Below, one piece after another: positions 16,172 to 25,269 of a stretch of 64,000 bases of DNA (position 1 is the first letter of the stretch; each line of letters begins with the position of its first letter). Source of the DNA: Roseomonas sp. (lineage in GTDB: Bacteria; Pseudomonadota; Alphaproteobacteria; Acetobacterales; Acetobacteraceae). Both the position numbers and the translations under genes were made by a program. Location of the stretch: positions 1 through 64,000 of the forward strand of contig JAPSLO010000008.1 in NCBI GenBank assembly GCA_031180725.1, in the 5' to 3' direction. A model generated the notes under the pieces. The model worked only from the letters and a program-made list of their open reading frames with translations. It searched no databases and was not told the origin of the DNA.

Positions 16172-17128
16172 ATGAAGCGCAGGACATTGCTGGCCGCCTC
16201 AGCCATCGCCGTGTTGGCGCGTCCGGCCCTGGCACAAAGCTGGCCCACACGGCCGGTGCGGATCATCGTCCCCTACCCTGCCGGCCAGGGCACCGACATC
16301 TTCGGCCGCCGCTTCGCCGACTACTACCAGCGCCAATTCAGCCAACCATTCGTGGTGGAGAACCGCGCCGGCGCGGGCGGCAATATAGGCTCTGCCTCCG
16401 TGGCGCGAGCTGAGCCGGATGGCTACACGCTGCTCTGGGGCACCAACGCCACCCATGCGGCGAATGAGTTCCTGTTCCCGAATCTCGGCTTCGACCCGGT
16501 GCGGGACTTCGCGCCGATTGCGGGCATCCTCAGCCTCGGCATGGTTCTGTTCACCGCCCAGGGCGCGGAGCAACGGACGCTGGCCGACTTCATCGCCACG
16601 GCGAAGGCAAGGCCAGGCCAGGTGACCATCGGTGTGCCCAGCACCACTGCGCGCGTGGCGGCCGAGATGCTGCGCCAGGCGGCCGATATCCAGATTCAGC
16701 AGGTACCTTACAACGGCAGCAGCCAGGCGCTGACCGGCGCACTCCGCGGTGACGTGACCGCTGTGGTGGACACTATCGCCGCCACTCTGGGCGCCATTCG
16801 CGGCAACCAGGTGCGGGCGCTGGGTGTTTCGCTAGGCAAGCGGTCGGAATCGGTGCCGCAGGTGCCCACCTTCCGCGAAGGCGGCGCGGATGTGGAGGTG
16901 ACGGCCTGGAACGCCTTCTATGCGCCGCGCGGCACGCCGGCGGAGATCGTGCGGACGCTCAACGCCGCCTCCAACGCCGCACTCCGCGATTCCGACCTGC
17001 GAGCCTTCGTGGTAAATGGCGGCGCGGAGCCGCTGGGCGGCACGCCAGAAGATTTGGCCGCGCTCATGCGCACCGACCGCGCGAAATGGCAGCCGGTGAT
17101 CGAGAGCTTGGGTCTCAAGGTTCAGTAG
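16172..17128 (+). CDS. Bug/TctC-type periplasmic solute receptor
   Basis: A 318-residue exported receptor. KRRTLLAASAIAVLARPALA is a twin-arginine-like signal with cleavage expected after ALA, followed by WPTRPVRIIVPYPAGQGTDI, FVVENRAGAGGNIGSASVAR and QVPYNGSSQALTGAL. Its place inside the ligase/hydratase/CoA-transferase cluster makes it the likely periplasmic binding protein for the acid that the cluster degrades. GGGAGG lies at a normal distance before the ATG. Confidence 0.92.
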   Translation: MKRRTLLAASAIAVLARPALAQSWPTRPVRIIVPYPAGQGTDIFGRRFADYYQRQFSQPFVVENRAGAGGNIGSASVARAEPDGYTLLWGTNATHAANEFLFPNLGFDPVRDFAPIAGILSLGMVLFTAQGAEQRTLADFIATAKARPGQVTIGVPSTTARVAAEMLRQAADIQIQQVPYNGSSQALTGALRGDVTAVVDTIAATLGAIRGNQVRALGVSLGKRSESVPQVPTFREGGADVEVTAWNAFYAPRGTPAEIVRTLNAASNAALRDSDLRAFVVNGGAEPLGGTPEDLAALMRTDRAKWQPVIESLGLKVQ

Positions 17129-17129
17129 C

Positions 17130-18338
17130 ATGATGACAGGCGCCTGGGCCGGACCACTCGCCGGGCTGCGCGTGCTGGATCTGACACGCGTGCTGGCAGG
17201 CCCGCTTGCCACGCAGTTCCTTGGTGACCTGGGCGCCGAGATCATCAAGGTGGAGCCGCCCGGCATCGGCGACGAGACCCGCGGCTTCGCCCCTTTTGTC
17301 GGTGGAGAGAGCCACTATTTCGTCGGGCTGAACCGCGGTAAGCGCAGCCTGGTTCTGGATCTGCGCGTGCCGGAAGGCGCAGCAACGCTGAAGCGCCTGG
17401 CCTGCACCTGCGACGTGCTGGTGGAGAACTTCCGGCCTGGCGTGATGCAGAGGCTGGGCCTCGGGCCGGATGTGCTGATGGCCGTCAACCCCCGCCTGAT
17501 CTACTGCGCCATCAGCGGCTTCGGGCAGAATGGCCCGCTGGCCGGCAAGCCTTCCTTCGACATCGTGACGCAGGCGCTGACCGGCGTCCTGAGCGTGAAT
17601 GGCGTCGAAGGCGCGCCGCCGGTGAAGATGGGCCTGCCGGTCGGCGACATGTCGGGCGGCATCTTTGGCGCCATCGCCATCCTTTCGGCTCTGCATGAAC
17701 GGCACGCGAGCGGGCGCGGACGGCTGATCGATATCAGCCTGTACGACGGCACCATGTCGCTATTGGGCTACCTGGCGCAACTCGCCGCCGTGACCGGGCG
17801 CGATCCCACACCGATGGGGTCACGCCACCCCTCCGTGGTGCCCTATGACGGTTTCCCTGCCAAGGACGGTACCATCATCATCGCCTGCCTGGCCGATCGC
17901 TTCTGGCCGCGTCTCTGCGAAGCCCTGGGCTGTCCCGAAATGGGCGCCGACCCACGCTACGCCACCATGGCGCTGCGGCGCGAGCATCGGGCGGAGATCG
18001 AGCCGCGCATCGCTGCCATCACCGCGACGCGGACCGTGGCGGAGTGGGAGGAGCGTCTGGCCGCCCAAGACGTGCCCCATGCACCTGTGCTGGGCGTGCA
18101 GGCGGCGCTGGCGCATCCCCATGCCGCGGCGCGCCACATGGTGGAAGAGGTGGAGCACCCCACTGCCGGCACGCTGCGTCTGCTCGGCCGCCCAGTGAAG
18201 TTCCCGGGGGCGCAGCAGCCGCCCCTGCAGCCGCCGCCGCGTCTGAACGAGCATGGCGAGACCGTCCTGCGTGAGGTGCTGGGCATGGCCGCAGACGAAA
18301 TCGCGGCATTGCGGGAGAAGGGCGCGATCGGGAGTTAA
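17130..18338 (+). CDS. Type III CoA-transferase, CaiB/BaiF family
   Basis: A 402-residue enzyme that would move CoA between carboxylic acids. It starts one base after the stop of the Bug gene. Landmarks: LAGLRVLDLTRVLAGPLATQ at the N-terminus, GAEIIKVEPPGIGDETRGFA, LNRGKRSLVLDLR, LVENFRPGVMQRLGL, then PSFDIVTQALTG, whose Asp (about residue 144) is the probable residue forming the covalent CoA intermediate. Together with the AMP-forming ligase this gives the cluster two routes to a CoA ester, for example ATP-driven priming and then exchange with an end product. Confidence 0.9.
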   Translation: MMTGAWAGPLAGLRVLDLTRVLAGPLATQFLGDLGAEIIKVEPPGIGDETRGFAPFVGGESHYFVGLNRGKRSLVLDLRVPEGAATLKRLACTCDVLVENFRPGVMQRLGLGPDVLMAVNPRLIYCAISGFGQNGPLAGKPSFDIVTQALTGVLSVNGVEGAPPVKMGLPVGDMSGGIFGAIAILSALHERHASGRGRLIDISLYDGTMSLLGYLAQLAAVTGRDPTPMGSRHPSVVPYDGFPAKDGTIIIACLADRFWPRLCEALGCPEMGADPRYATMALRREHRAEIEPRIAAITATRTVAEWEERLAAQDVPHAPVLGVQAALAHPHAAARHMVEEVEHPTAGTLRLLGRPVKFPGAQQPPLQPPPRLNEHGETVLREVLGMAADEIAALREKGAIGS

Positions 18339-18711
18339 GCCGCCATCGGTTCCGCATGATCAGCGCGGCCAGATCGCCTGGCGTCAGCCGGTCGTGGATC
18401 GGGCCTCGGTCTTCCAGCTAGCCTTCAGCACAGCTACCCGGGCGCAGCACCGCGCCGGCGGCATCCAGCACCAGGCCGCGGGTGATGGCGACGGCGGCGA
18501 CGCTGGCGAAGCGTTCCGGGTGGTCGCGCTGTAAGGCAGCGGCACCGACCAGCAGGCCGCGCTACCAATCCGCCGGGTCGGCCTCGATGCCGCTGCGGTG
18601 CGGCGTGGCATGCAGGATCCGCGGCGAGCCGCCGCGGTCCACAATGGCGGTGCGCGGGCTGGATCCGCCGAGATCCACGGCAAGGACAGTGCGGAGCTTC
18701 AAACGGCGCAT
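18339..18711 (-). pseudogene. Remnant of an FGGY-type carbohydrate kinase
   Basis: From an ATG at 18711 the minus strand reads RRLKLRTVLAVDLGGSSPRT, AIVDRGGSPRILHATPHRSG, IEADPADW, an in-frame TAG, and then continues in the same frame (GLLVGAAALQRDHPERFASV, AITRGLVLDAAGAVLRPG) to a second stop. The VDLGGSS phosphate loop and the D-P-x-x-W segment are typical of FGGY kinases (normally about 450-500 residues). The rest of the gene is missing except for a possible HDRLTPGDLAALIMRN tail piece next to 18339. Confidence 0.65.
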
Positions 18712-18781
18712 GTCCGCCACGGGCCGCGTCCGAGCGCAAGGGCGGGGCGGCGAGCCGCCTCCGCCCTCCGCACGGCCGGGA

Positions 18782-19243
18782 TCAGCCCTTGATCAGCACC
18801 ACCGCCTCGATTTCCACTGCGATGCCGCGGGGGAGGCTGCCGAGGCCCACAGCGGAACGGGCCGGGCGGCCCGCGTCGCCAAAGATGTCGACAAAAAGGT
18901 CGGTGCAGCCATTGATGACTTCGGGCTGATGCCCGAAGTCCGGGGTGCCGCGCACCATGCCCAGCACCTTCAGCAGCGTGTCCACCCGGTCCAAGCTGCC
19001 CAGCGCGTTGCGCATATTGGCGAGCAGGTTGAGGCCGCAGAGACGCGCGGCTTCATAACCCTGCTCCACCGTCAGATCGGCGCCGACCACGCCGGTGATG
19101 GAGCTGCCATCCGCCCGCCGTGGCCCGACGCCGGAGAGGTACAGCACCCCACCGCCGACCCGGAACGGCACGTAGTTTGCCATCGGCTGCGGCGGCGAGG
19201 GAAGCTCGATGCCCAGCGCTGCGAGGCGGGATTCAGCTGACAT
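18782..19243 (-). CDS. RidA/YjgF family protein
   Basis: A 153-residue protein of the Rid superfamily, with the motifs GVLYLSGVGPR, ANMRNALGSLDRVDTLLKVL, GHQPEVINGCTDLFVDIFGD and RSAVGLGSLPRGIAVEIEAV; the arginine in the R-S-A-V-G segment is the imine-deaminase active-site residue of RidA proteins. Known members hydrolyse reactive enamines/imines from PLP enzymes; some act on ureide or carbamate intermediates. It is the last gene of the urease operon, five bases after ureJ, so it should be co-expressed with nitrogen release from urea. Its own substrate is unknown. Confidence 0.88.
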   Translation of the reverse strand: MSAESRLAALGIELPSPPQPMANYVPFRVGGGVLYLSGVGPRRADGSSITGVVGADLTVEQGYEAARLCGLNLLANMRNALGSLDRVDTLLKVLGMVRGTPDFGHQPEVINGCTDLFVDIFGDAGRPARSAVGLGSLPRGIAVEIEAVVLIKG

Positions 19244-19248
19244 TGCCC

Positions 19249-19809
19249 TCAGCCTCCCACCGCGACCAGCAGTGCGGCCACCGACGCTGCGGCTCCGGCG
19301 AAGCGCAGCGCCACCCGCGTGCGATCACTGCCGGCGGAAAGGGTCACCCCCAGCCCGTGCAGCAGGGCGGTGGCACCCAGCGCGCCCAGACCGAATCCCA
19401 GCGCGCCGCCCGCCAGCTCCGTGCCGTGGGCATGGCCGTGGAGCACGCCGAACACCGCCAACAGCGCCGCACCCGGCAGCGTCGGCAGCCGCGCCGCCGC
19501 ACCGACCAGCACGCCGAGGACGATGACCGAGGCCAGGATGCCCGCTTCCACCATCGGCAGCGCAACGCCCGTCGCGCCCATCATCCCGCCGGCGGCCGCG
19601 CCGCCGAGAAAGGCCAGGGGCAGTGCCCAGCGCGCGCGGCCTCCGGTCAGCCCGGCCCAGGCGCCCACCGCAACCATCGCCGCCAGATGGTCGAGCCCGG
19701 CCAGCGGATGCAGGAAACCCGCGGCCACGCCATGCACATGGTCACCGCCCGGATGGGCCAGTGCCGGCAGCGGCGCCAGCAGCGCCGCCAGGATCAGAAG
19801 CCCGCGCAT
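19249..19809 (-). CDS. ureJ: HupE/UreJ family nickel permease-like protein
   Basis: A 186-residue inner-membrane protein with a signal peptide (LLILAALLAPLPALA) and about six helices. The first helix pair carries HPLAGLDHLAAM, the metal-associated motif of HupE/UreJ proteins, after a mature N-terminus rich in His (HPGGDHVHG); a second motif HGHAHGTE is near residue 125. Members of this family import nickel for hydrogenase or urease. The start overlaps the ureG stop by one base (TGATG), so it belongs to the urease operon and would supply the metal. Confidence 0.9.
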   Translation of the reverse strand: MRGLLILAALLAPLPALAHPGGDHVHGVAAGFLHPLAGLDHLAAMVAVGAWAGLTGGRARWALPLAFLGGAAAGGMMGATGVALPMVEAGILASVIVLGVLVGAAARLPTLPGAALLAVFGVLHGHAHGTELAGGALGFGLGALGATALLHGLGVTLSAGSDRTRVALRFAGAAASVAALLVAVGG

Positions 19810-20435
19810 CAGGCCGCCTTCCCACGGGCGACGAGCCCGCCTGCCTTCAGGATGAATGCCGCCATCTCCGCCACGCCCCGGTTCTCCTTGAGGTTGGTGA
19901 ACATGAAGGGCCGCGCACCGCGCATCTTCTTCGCATCGCGGTCCATGACCGACAGATCGGCGCCGACCAGCGGCGCCAGATCAATTTTGTTGATCACCAG
20001 CAGATCGCTGCGGGTAATACCGGGCCCGCCCTTGCGAGGGATCTTATCACCGGCCGAGACGTCGATGACATAGATCGTCAGGTCCGCCAGTTCCGGGCTG
20101 AAGGTGGCGGCCAGGTTGTCGCCGCCGCTTTCGATGAACAGGATCTCCAGATCAGGAAAGCGCTGCACCATCTCGGCTACCGCGGCCAGGTTGATGGAGG
20201 CGTCTTCCCGGATGGCAGTGTGCGGGCAGCCGCCCGTTTCCACCCCCATGATACGCTCCGGCGCCAGCGCGCCAGAGCGCGTCAGGAATTCCGCGTCTTC
20301 CTTCGTGTAGATGTCGTTGGTGATGGCGGCAACGTCGTTGCTATCGCGCATATGTTTGCACAGACGCTCCACCAGCGCCGTCTTGCCGGAGCCGACGGGG
20401 CCGCCGACGCCGACCCGGAAGGGTCCGTTCCTCAT
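19809..20435 (-). CDS. ureG: Urease accessory GTPase UreG
   Basis: A 208-residue SIMIBI GTPase that powers nickel insertion into urease. It begins [20 protein letters not shown] (P-loop), has [13 protein letters not shown], the Cys-Pro-His nickel site in [39 protein letters not shown] and the guanine-specificity motif INKIDLAP. The ATG at 20435 overlaps the ureF stop (ATGA). The normal family length is 200-210 residues, so the longer open frame upstream is not used. Confidence 0.96.
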   Translation of the reverse strand: MRNGPFRVGVGGPVGSGKTALVERLCKHMRDSNDVAAITNDIYTKEDAEFLTRSGALAPERIMGVETGGCPHTAIREDASINLAAVAEMVQRFPDLEILFIESGGDNLAATFSPELADLTIYVIDVSAGDKIPRKGGPGITRSDLLVINKIDLAPLVGADLSVMDRDAKKMRGARPFMFTNLKENRGVAEMAAFILKAGGLVARGKAA

Positions 20436-21142
20436 GATCTGAAAAGCCTTGTGTATTGCGTCTCGTGACGCAGGGAAAAGAGGTCGATGCCGAGGGCAGA
20501 GGCGCCGATCTCCTCGGCGTTCTCCAACTCCAACGCGGCGGCGGTCGCGGATTCGACCGCCGGCAGCAGGGCGGCAGTAGCGATCTGGCCATCGGTCTGG
20601 CCAAGTGGCACCAGCCGCACGCCGGCGGAGACGATGTTCGCGGCAAAGGATGCCAGCCATCCGAAGCAGGCAGGCTGCGCAGGCAGGCCGTGCAGCCCGG
20701 CGGCGACGCCGAAGGCCACGGCATGGGTCAGGCTGCCGCGATGGCGCGCAGCGAATGCGGCGAAGCGCGGCTCCGGCCAGGCAGCCTGCGTCACCTGCGC
20801 GAAGGCGGCGCCGGGCTGGGTCGCCTCCAGGGCAAGTTCCGCCGTGCCGCGCCAGGCAGCGGCGATTTCCACCACCGCGTCCAGCACAGCCTCATCGCCC
20901 ACCTGCACCGCGCGATGCGCCAGCACCAGCAGTCCGGCATCCACCGCCCCGGCCCCGTGGCGCAGCGCCGCTTCCACATAGGCGACCAGCGTGGCGCGAT
21001 CCGTCACTGCGCCCTCCTCCACCGCCGTTTCCAGCCCGTGACTGTAGGAGAAGGCGCCCACCGGATAGGCGGGCGATAACCAGGCCAGCAGGCGGGCGAG
21101 TGCCGCGCCCTCAGTGATGGTGGTCGTGGTCGCAGCAGACAT
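20432..21142 (-). CDS. ureF: Urease accessory protein UreF
   Basis: About 236 residues, all-helical, with [20 protein letters not shown] at the N-terminus and later [20 protein letters not shown], the usual UreF landmarks. It bridges UreD-urease and UreG during metallocentre assembly. The start is uncertain: the preferred ATG at 21142 lies inside the His-rich tail of ureE in another frame, giving a Thr-rich N-terminus ([11 protein letters not shown]); the family fold starts right after it. No Shine-Dalgarno is visible, so translation is probably coupled to ureE. Confidence 0.92.
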   Translation of the reverse strand: MSAATTTTITEGAALARLLAWLSPAYPVGAFSYSHGLETAVEEGAVTDRATLVAYVEAALRHGAGAVDAGLLVLAHRAVQVGDEAVLDAVVEIAAAWRGTAELALEATQPGAAFAQVTQAAWPEPRFAAFAARHRGSLTHAVAFGVAAGLHGLPAQPACFGWLASFAANIVSAGVRLVPLGQTDGQIATAALLPAVESATAAALELENAEEIGASALGIDLFSLRHETQYTRLFRS

Positions 21143-21692
21143 CGCGGTGGTGATGCTCGTGGTCATGGTCGTGATGGTGACGGCCGTGGTCAGGGTGATC
21201 GTGGTGCTGCGGCCCGTGCGGATGCGCCGGTGCGCGGTTGTGCTCGCCATAGGCGCCGCCTTCTGGGTTGAAGGGCGCCTCCACCGTCGCAATCGTCGCG
21301 CCCAGTCCTTCCAGCATTCGCATGATCACATGGTCATGCCGGATCAGGATGCGGTCCTCAGCGATCTCGGCCGGCAGGTGACGGTTGCCCAGGTGCCAGG
21401 CCACGCGCAACAGGTGCTGCGGGGAGGAAGCGCGGACCTCCACCAAAGACTCCGGCGCCGCCTTCACCCGCACGAAGCTTCCGTTGGCCAGTTGCAGCCC
21501 GTCGCCGTCCTTCAGCACCTGCGCTTCCGGCAAATCCAGCAAGAAGGCAAGTCCGCCCTCCGCGGTGTAGAATTTGCGGCGGCGGTAACGGTCATCGAAA
21601 TCCACAGTCACCGTGTCGTGCGCCTGGTCCTCCGGCCAGAGGCCGGCGGCGATCACAGCGGTGGCGCGCGGGATGCTCTCTTCCATCATCAC
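21111..21692 (-). CDS. ureE: Urease accessory nickel chaperone UreE
   Basis: A 193-residue protein. The N-terminal peptide-binding domain includes DTVTVDFDDRYRRRKFYTAE and LPEAQVLKDGDGLQLANGSF; the metal-binding half has VAWHLGNRHLPAEI and HDHVIMRMLEGLGATI with the conserved HxH-type histidine. The last 40 residues are almost only His and Asp (for example HPHGPQHHDHPDHGRHHHDH), a nickel-storage tail like that of Klebsiella UreE but with Asp and Glu mixed in. It starts 3 bases after ureC. Confidence 0.95.
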   Translation of the reverse strand: MMMEESIPRATAVIAAGLWPEDQAHDTVTVDFDDRYRRRKFYTAEGGLAFLLDLPEAQVLKDGDGLQLANGSFVRVKAAPESLVEVRASSPQHLLRVAWHLGNRHLPAEIAEDRILIRHDHVIMRMLEGLGATIATVEAPFNPEGGAYGEHNRAPAHPHGPQHHDHPDHGRHHHDHDHEHHHRDVCCDHDHHH

Positions 21693-21694
21693 CC

Positions 21695-23407
21695 TCAGAA
21701 CAGGAAGTAGCGCTGCGCCATCGGCAGCACCTCGGCAGGCTCGCAGATCAGCAATTGGCCGTCAGCGCGCACCTCATAGGTCTCCGCATCCACCTCGATC
21801 TTCGGCAGCGCGCTGTTGCGCACCATGTCCTTCTTGCGGAGCCCGCCGCGCGTGTTGGCCACCGACAGCAGGGGCCGCGTCAGGCCGAGCTTCCCGGCGA
21901 TATCAGCTTCCAGCGCCGCTTGGCTGACGAAGGTCACGGAGGACAGCACCCTGGCATGCCCGAAGGCGCCGAACATCGGCCGGTAGTGGATAGGTTGCGG
22001 CGTGGGGATGGAGGCATTGGGATCGCCCATCGGTGCCATGGCAATGCTGCCGCATTTCAGCACATAGTCCGGCTTCACGCCGAAAAAGGCCGGCGACCAC
22101 AGTACCAAGTCGGCCAGCTTGCCGACCTCCACGCTGCCGACATGCTGCGCGACGCCCTGCGCCAGCGCCGGATTGATGGTATATTTCGCCACGTAGCGCT
22201 TCACGCGCTCGTTGTCATTCTCGCCGGCTTCCTCCGGCAGGCGGCCGCGCTGGAGTTTCATCTTGTGCGCGGTCTGCCAGGTGCGGATGATGACCTCGCC
22301 GACGCGGCCCATGGCCTGGCTGTCGGAGGACATGATGCTAATGGCGCCCATGTCGTGCAGGATGTCCTCGGCCGCGATCGTCTCCTTTCGGATGCGGCTT
22401 TCGGCGAAGGCCACGTCCTCCGGAATGCGAGGGTCGAGGTGATGGCAGACCATCAACATGTCGAGATGCTCGTCCACGGTGTTCCGTGTGTACGGCATGG
22501 TCGGGTTGGTGGAGGACGGAAGGAAATTCGGCTCGCCCACGACACGCAGAATGTCCGGCGCATGGCCGCCGCCGGCGCCTTCGGTGTGGAAGGCCTGGAT
22601 GGTGCGGCCGCCCACTGCCTTGATCGTGTCATCCACGAAGCCGGATTCATTCAGGGTATCCGTATGGATTGCCACTTGGATGTCGAAGCGGTCCGCCACA
22701 TCCAGGCAGGTGTCGATCGCCTTCGGCGTGGTGCCCCAATCCTCGTGCAGCTTCAGGCCGCAGGCGCCGGCGGCGATCTGCTCCTCAAGCGCCGCCGGCA
22801 ATGCCGCATTACCCTTGCCGAGGAAGCCTAAATTCATCGGGAAAGCCTCGGCCGCCTGGAGCATGCGGGCGATATGCCAGGGGCCGGGCGTGCAGGTGGT
22901 GGCCAGGGTACCATGCGCGGGGCCGGTGCCGCCGCCGAACATGGTAGTGATGCCGGAGGCCAGCGCCTCATCGATCTGCTGCGGGCAGATGAAGTGAATA
23001 TGCGGGTCAATGCCGCCGGCTGTCAGGATGCGACCTTCGCCGGCCAGGATTTCGGTGCCCGGACCGATGACGATGGTGACGCCCGGCTGAGTGTCCGGAT
23101 TGCCGGCCTTGCCGATGGCGGCGATGCGGCCATCCTTCAGCCCGATATCGGCCTTGTAGATGCCGGTGTGGTCCAGGATCAGCGCGTTGGTGATCACCGT
23201 ATCCATCGCGCCACCGGCCCGCGTAGCCTGCGATTGGCCCATGCCGTCGCGGATCACCTTGCCACCGCCGAACTTCACCTCCTCGCCATAGGTCGTAAGG
23301 TCCCTCTCGACCTGGATGACTAGGTCGGTATCGGCCAGCCGCAGGCGATCGCCCGTGGTCGGGCCATACATGCCGGCATAGGCGCGGCGGGAAATGCGGG
23401 CCGGCAT
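21695..23407 (-). CDS. ureC: Urease alpha subunit
   Basis: A 570-residue catalytic subunit hydrolysing urea to ammonia and carbamate. All active-site elements are present: [14 protein letters not shown] (two nickel-binding His), [12 protein letters not shown] (the Lys that is carbamylated to bridge both nickel ions), the [10 protein letters not shown] segment, GGGHAPDIL, and the flap [20 protein letters not shown] with Cys and His. The length is that of the family (about 567-572). The start codon overlaps the ureB stop by one base. Confidence 0.97.
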   Translation of the reverse strand: MPARISRRAYAGMYGPTTGDRLRLADTDLVIQVERDLTTYGEEVKFGGGKVIRDGMGQSQATRAGGAMDTVITNALILDHTGIYKADIGLKDGRIAAIGKAGNPDTQPGVTIVIGPGTEILAGEGRILTAGGIDPHIHFICPQQIDEALASGITTMFGGGTGPAHGTLATTCTPGPWHIARMLQAAEAFPMNLGFLGKGNAALPAALEEQIAAGACGLKLHEDWGTTPKAIDTCLDVADRFDIQVAIHTDTLNESGFVDDTIKAVGGRTIQAFHTEGAGGGHAPDILRVVGEPNFLPSSTNPTMPYTRNTVDEHLDMLMVCHHLDPRIPEDVAFAESRIRKETIAAEDILHDMGAISIMSSDSQAMGRVGEVIIRTWQTAHKMKLQRGRLPEEAGENDNERVKRYVAKYTINPALAQGVAQHVGSVEVGKLADLVLWSPAFFGVKPDYVLKCGSIAMAPMGDPNASIPTPQPIHYRPMFGAFGHARVLSSVTFVSQAALEADIAGKLGLTRPLLSVANTRGGLRKKDMVRNSALPKIEVDAETYEVRADGQLLICEPAEVLPMAQRYFLF

Positions 23408-23712
23408 CAGACCTTTCCTTCCGTCTCACCCCGAAAGCCATGCACCACGCGGGCGCCAGCGATGGCGATCAGGCGTACGGTGCGGGACTGGCCGGGCTCG
23501 AACCGCACGGCCGTGCCGGCGGGGATGTCCAGCCGCATGCCCCTCGCCTTGGCACGGTCGAAAGAGAGACCAGGGTTGGTTTCGGCGAAGTGGTAGTGGC
23601 TGCCTACCTGGATTGGCCGGTCGCCGGTGTTGGAGATCTCAACCTCGATGGCGGGACGGGCGGCGTTCAGCTCGATCTCCCCATCGGCGGGGAACAGTTC
23701 GCCGGGGATCAT
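23407..23712 (-). CDS. ureB: Urease beta subunit
   Basis: A 101-residue structural subunit, starting [20 protein letters not shown], with the family core [20 protein letters not shown] and [20 protein letters not shown] 23712 is preferred to the longer frame start at 23766 because IPGE is the invariable N-terminus of UreB. Separate ureA and ureB genes are the usual proteobacterial arrangement. Confidence 0.96.
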   Translation of the reverse strand: MIPGELFPADGEIELNAARPAIEVEISNTGDRPIQVGSHYHFAETNPGLSFDRAKARGMRLDIPAGTAVRFEPGQSRTVRLIAIAGARVVHGFRGETEGKV

Positions 23713-23773
23713 GGAGCGGACCTCCGATTCACGCGGCTCTGCTCGCTTCGCCGCGGCGCTTCGCAATCACAGG

Positions 23774-24076
23774 TCATCGGATCGGCTCGTGCACGGTGAC
23801 GAGCTTGGTGCCGTCGGGGAAGGTCGCCTCCACCTGGATCTCGTGGATCATCTCCGCCACGCCCTCCATCACCTGGTCGCGCCTCAGCACGGTGGCGCCG
23901 TCACGCATCAACTCGGCCACCGTCTTTCCGTCGCGCGCGCCTTCCACCACGAAATCGGTGATGAGCGCGACCGCCTCTGGGTGGTTCAGCTTCACGCCGC
24001 GTTCCAGCCGCCGGCGCGCCACCATGGCCGCCATGGCAACCAGCAGCTTGTCCTTCTCGCGCGGAGTCAGGTTCAT
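23774..24076 (-). CDS. ureA: Urease gamma subunit
   Basis: A 100-residue subunit with [40 protein letters not shown] and [20 protein letters not shown], ending VTVHEPIR; length and sequence match the family closely over the whole protein. It follows ureD after a 37-bp gap and precedes ureB by about 60 bp. Confidence 0.97.
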   Translation of the reverse strand: MNLTPREKDKLLVAMAAMVARRRLERGVKLNHPEAVALITDFVVEGARDGKTVAELMRDGATVLRRDQVMEGVAEMIHEIQVEATFPDGTKLVTVHEPIR

Positions 24077-24113
24077 GCATACCCCCTGTCAGCGCAGAAT
24101 GGCGCAGCCATGG

Positions 24114-24962
24114 TCATGTGCGCCAGAGGCGCGGCAGCCGCGCCGGATGACCGAAGGCTGCTTGGCGCAGCGCGGCGACCGCCGCGCCCAGGCCAGCGCG
24201 CACCGCGCCTGCCTCGCCCAGCCAGCGCGCCAGTAGCAGGCCCGGCGCCACCAAGCTGGCGCCGCCGCCCGACAGCTCCCGCGCCTGGTCGCGGAAGCGC
24301 GCGGCATCCGGGCCGGCCAGGAGCAGCGTCGCCATCGCATTCGCCCCGTTCAACCGGAACGGATCGGCCAGCGCCGACTCGGGGTCCCGCAGCCGCAGCG
24401 CATCGATCCAGATCAGCCGGCCGCCACGGCGCACCCGCCAGCGGTCGCACAGCGCACCGCGGACAAAACGCTCGCCATGCGCAGCGCGGCCCAGCACCAG
24501 CATTTCCGCAGTCAGCAAACGTGCCTCCTCTGCCAGCCCGATCTCCAGCGTTCGGGTGAGGCGGGCGCTATCGAACAGGATCGTCTCCTGCGGCAGCCAT
24601 TCGCAGAAGGCCTGGCCAGCGACGTCAAGGCGGACGGCGATCTCCGTCTCCGCGCCAAGGCTGCGGTAGATCTTCTCCGCCGCCGGCGTGGTGGCGGTGA
24701 AACGTGCGCCGCCTTGCAGCGCGAGGTGAGACGTGATGCGGTCGCCGCCCGCCAGCCCTCCCGCCACATTGACCATGGCGCCGAGGGTCGGGTCGCCGGG
24801 ATCCACCTCCGGGAATAGCCAGCGTAGTGGCGCCTGCTGGTAGAGATGGCGCAGCCGCGCGCCCCCGGCCGCCGGGGCCAGCACAAGCTCCGCCCGTCCC
24901 TGGGCGCGCTGATGAAGGAGCGTTGAAGGCAGGTCACGCGGCATCGCCCAGCAACCTTGCAC
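24114..24962 (-). CDS. ureD: Urease accessory protein UreD
   Basis: A 282-residue (or 276-residue) scaffold protein that binds apo-urease first and recruits UreF and UreG. Landmarks: LHQRAQGRAELVLAPAAGGA, LYQQAPLRWLFP, NVAGGLAGGDRITSHLALQG, TTPAAEKIYRS and CEWLPQETILFDSARLTRTL. Codon 1 at 24962 is GTG; the ATG at 24944 (PRDLPSTLLHQRA) is an equally good start. First gene of the urease operon; the 307-bp gap to urtA must hold its promoter. Confidence 0.94.
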   Translation of the reverse strand: MQGCWAMPRDLPSTLLHQRAQGRAELVLAPAAGGARLRHLYQQAPLRWLFPEVDPGDPTLGAMVNVAGGLAGGDRITSHLALQGGARFTATTPAAEKIYRSLGAETEIAVRLDVAGQAFCEWLPQETILFDSARLTRTLEIGLAEEARLLTAEMLVLGRAAHGERFVRGALCDRWRVRRGGRLIWIDALRLRDPESALADPFRLNGANAMATLLLAGPDAARFRDQARELSGGGASLVAPGLLLARWLGEAGAVRAGLGAAVAALRQAAFGHPARLPRLWRT

Positions 24963-25269
24963 GCCGCGTGCCGCCCGGAAACCGCCTGATCCGGCCTAAA
25001 CACAGGGATGAAATCGTCGCACGCGAGGACCGCCCGATCGCGTTCCGGCTACAGGGCGCCCACCATTCCGGCACCGCGTCACGTTTCGATGCAGCGATTG
25101 CCTGAGTCGACAGCAGGGCGGTGGCGCAAAGATGCGCAGCTCTCGGCGATGCGGGCCCGATCCTATGCAAGGACGCGCTGGCATGCATCTCGCTAGGCAG
25201 ACACCTCGCTGATCGAAGGCGCGGCACTGCGCGGCTGCGTCGCGCTTAAAAAGGAGGCCGAGGGATACA
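24963..25269. promoter_or_regulatory. Divergent control region between ureD and urtA
   Basis: This gap carries the promoters for the urease genes (leftward) and the urea transporter (rightward). Apart from the sigma-54-like site at 25179-25194 I see no clear sigma-70 pair and no perfect NtrC-type dyad. No small gene with a ribosome binding site was found. Confidence 0.6.
25179..25194 (+). promoter_or_regulatory. Sigma-54 (RpoN) promoter candidate for urtABCDE
   Basis: TGGCATGCATCTCGCT matches the -24/-12 consensus TGGCACGnnnnTTGCW at 10 of 12 fixed positions, with the essential GG and GC at the exact spacing. The start point would be near 25206, 64 bases before urtA. Nitrogen-limitation control of urea uptake through NtrC and RpoN is well established in other bacteria. 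Confidence 0.55.

Noticed and set aside
21111-21230. GTGGTGATG-type repeat as a possible satellite or CRISPR-like array
   Set aside because: It is the complementary strand of the UreE His/Asp tail; no spacers of constant length.
24958-24973. Sigma-54-like match on the minus strand (CGGCACGCGGCGTGCA) in front of ureD
   Set aside because: 10 of 12 bases match, but the start point would fall on or after the ureD start codons, leaving no leader. Probably chance in GC-rich DNA.
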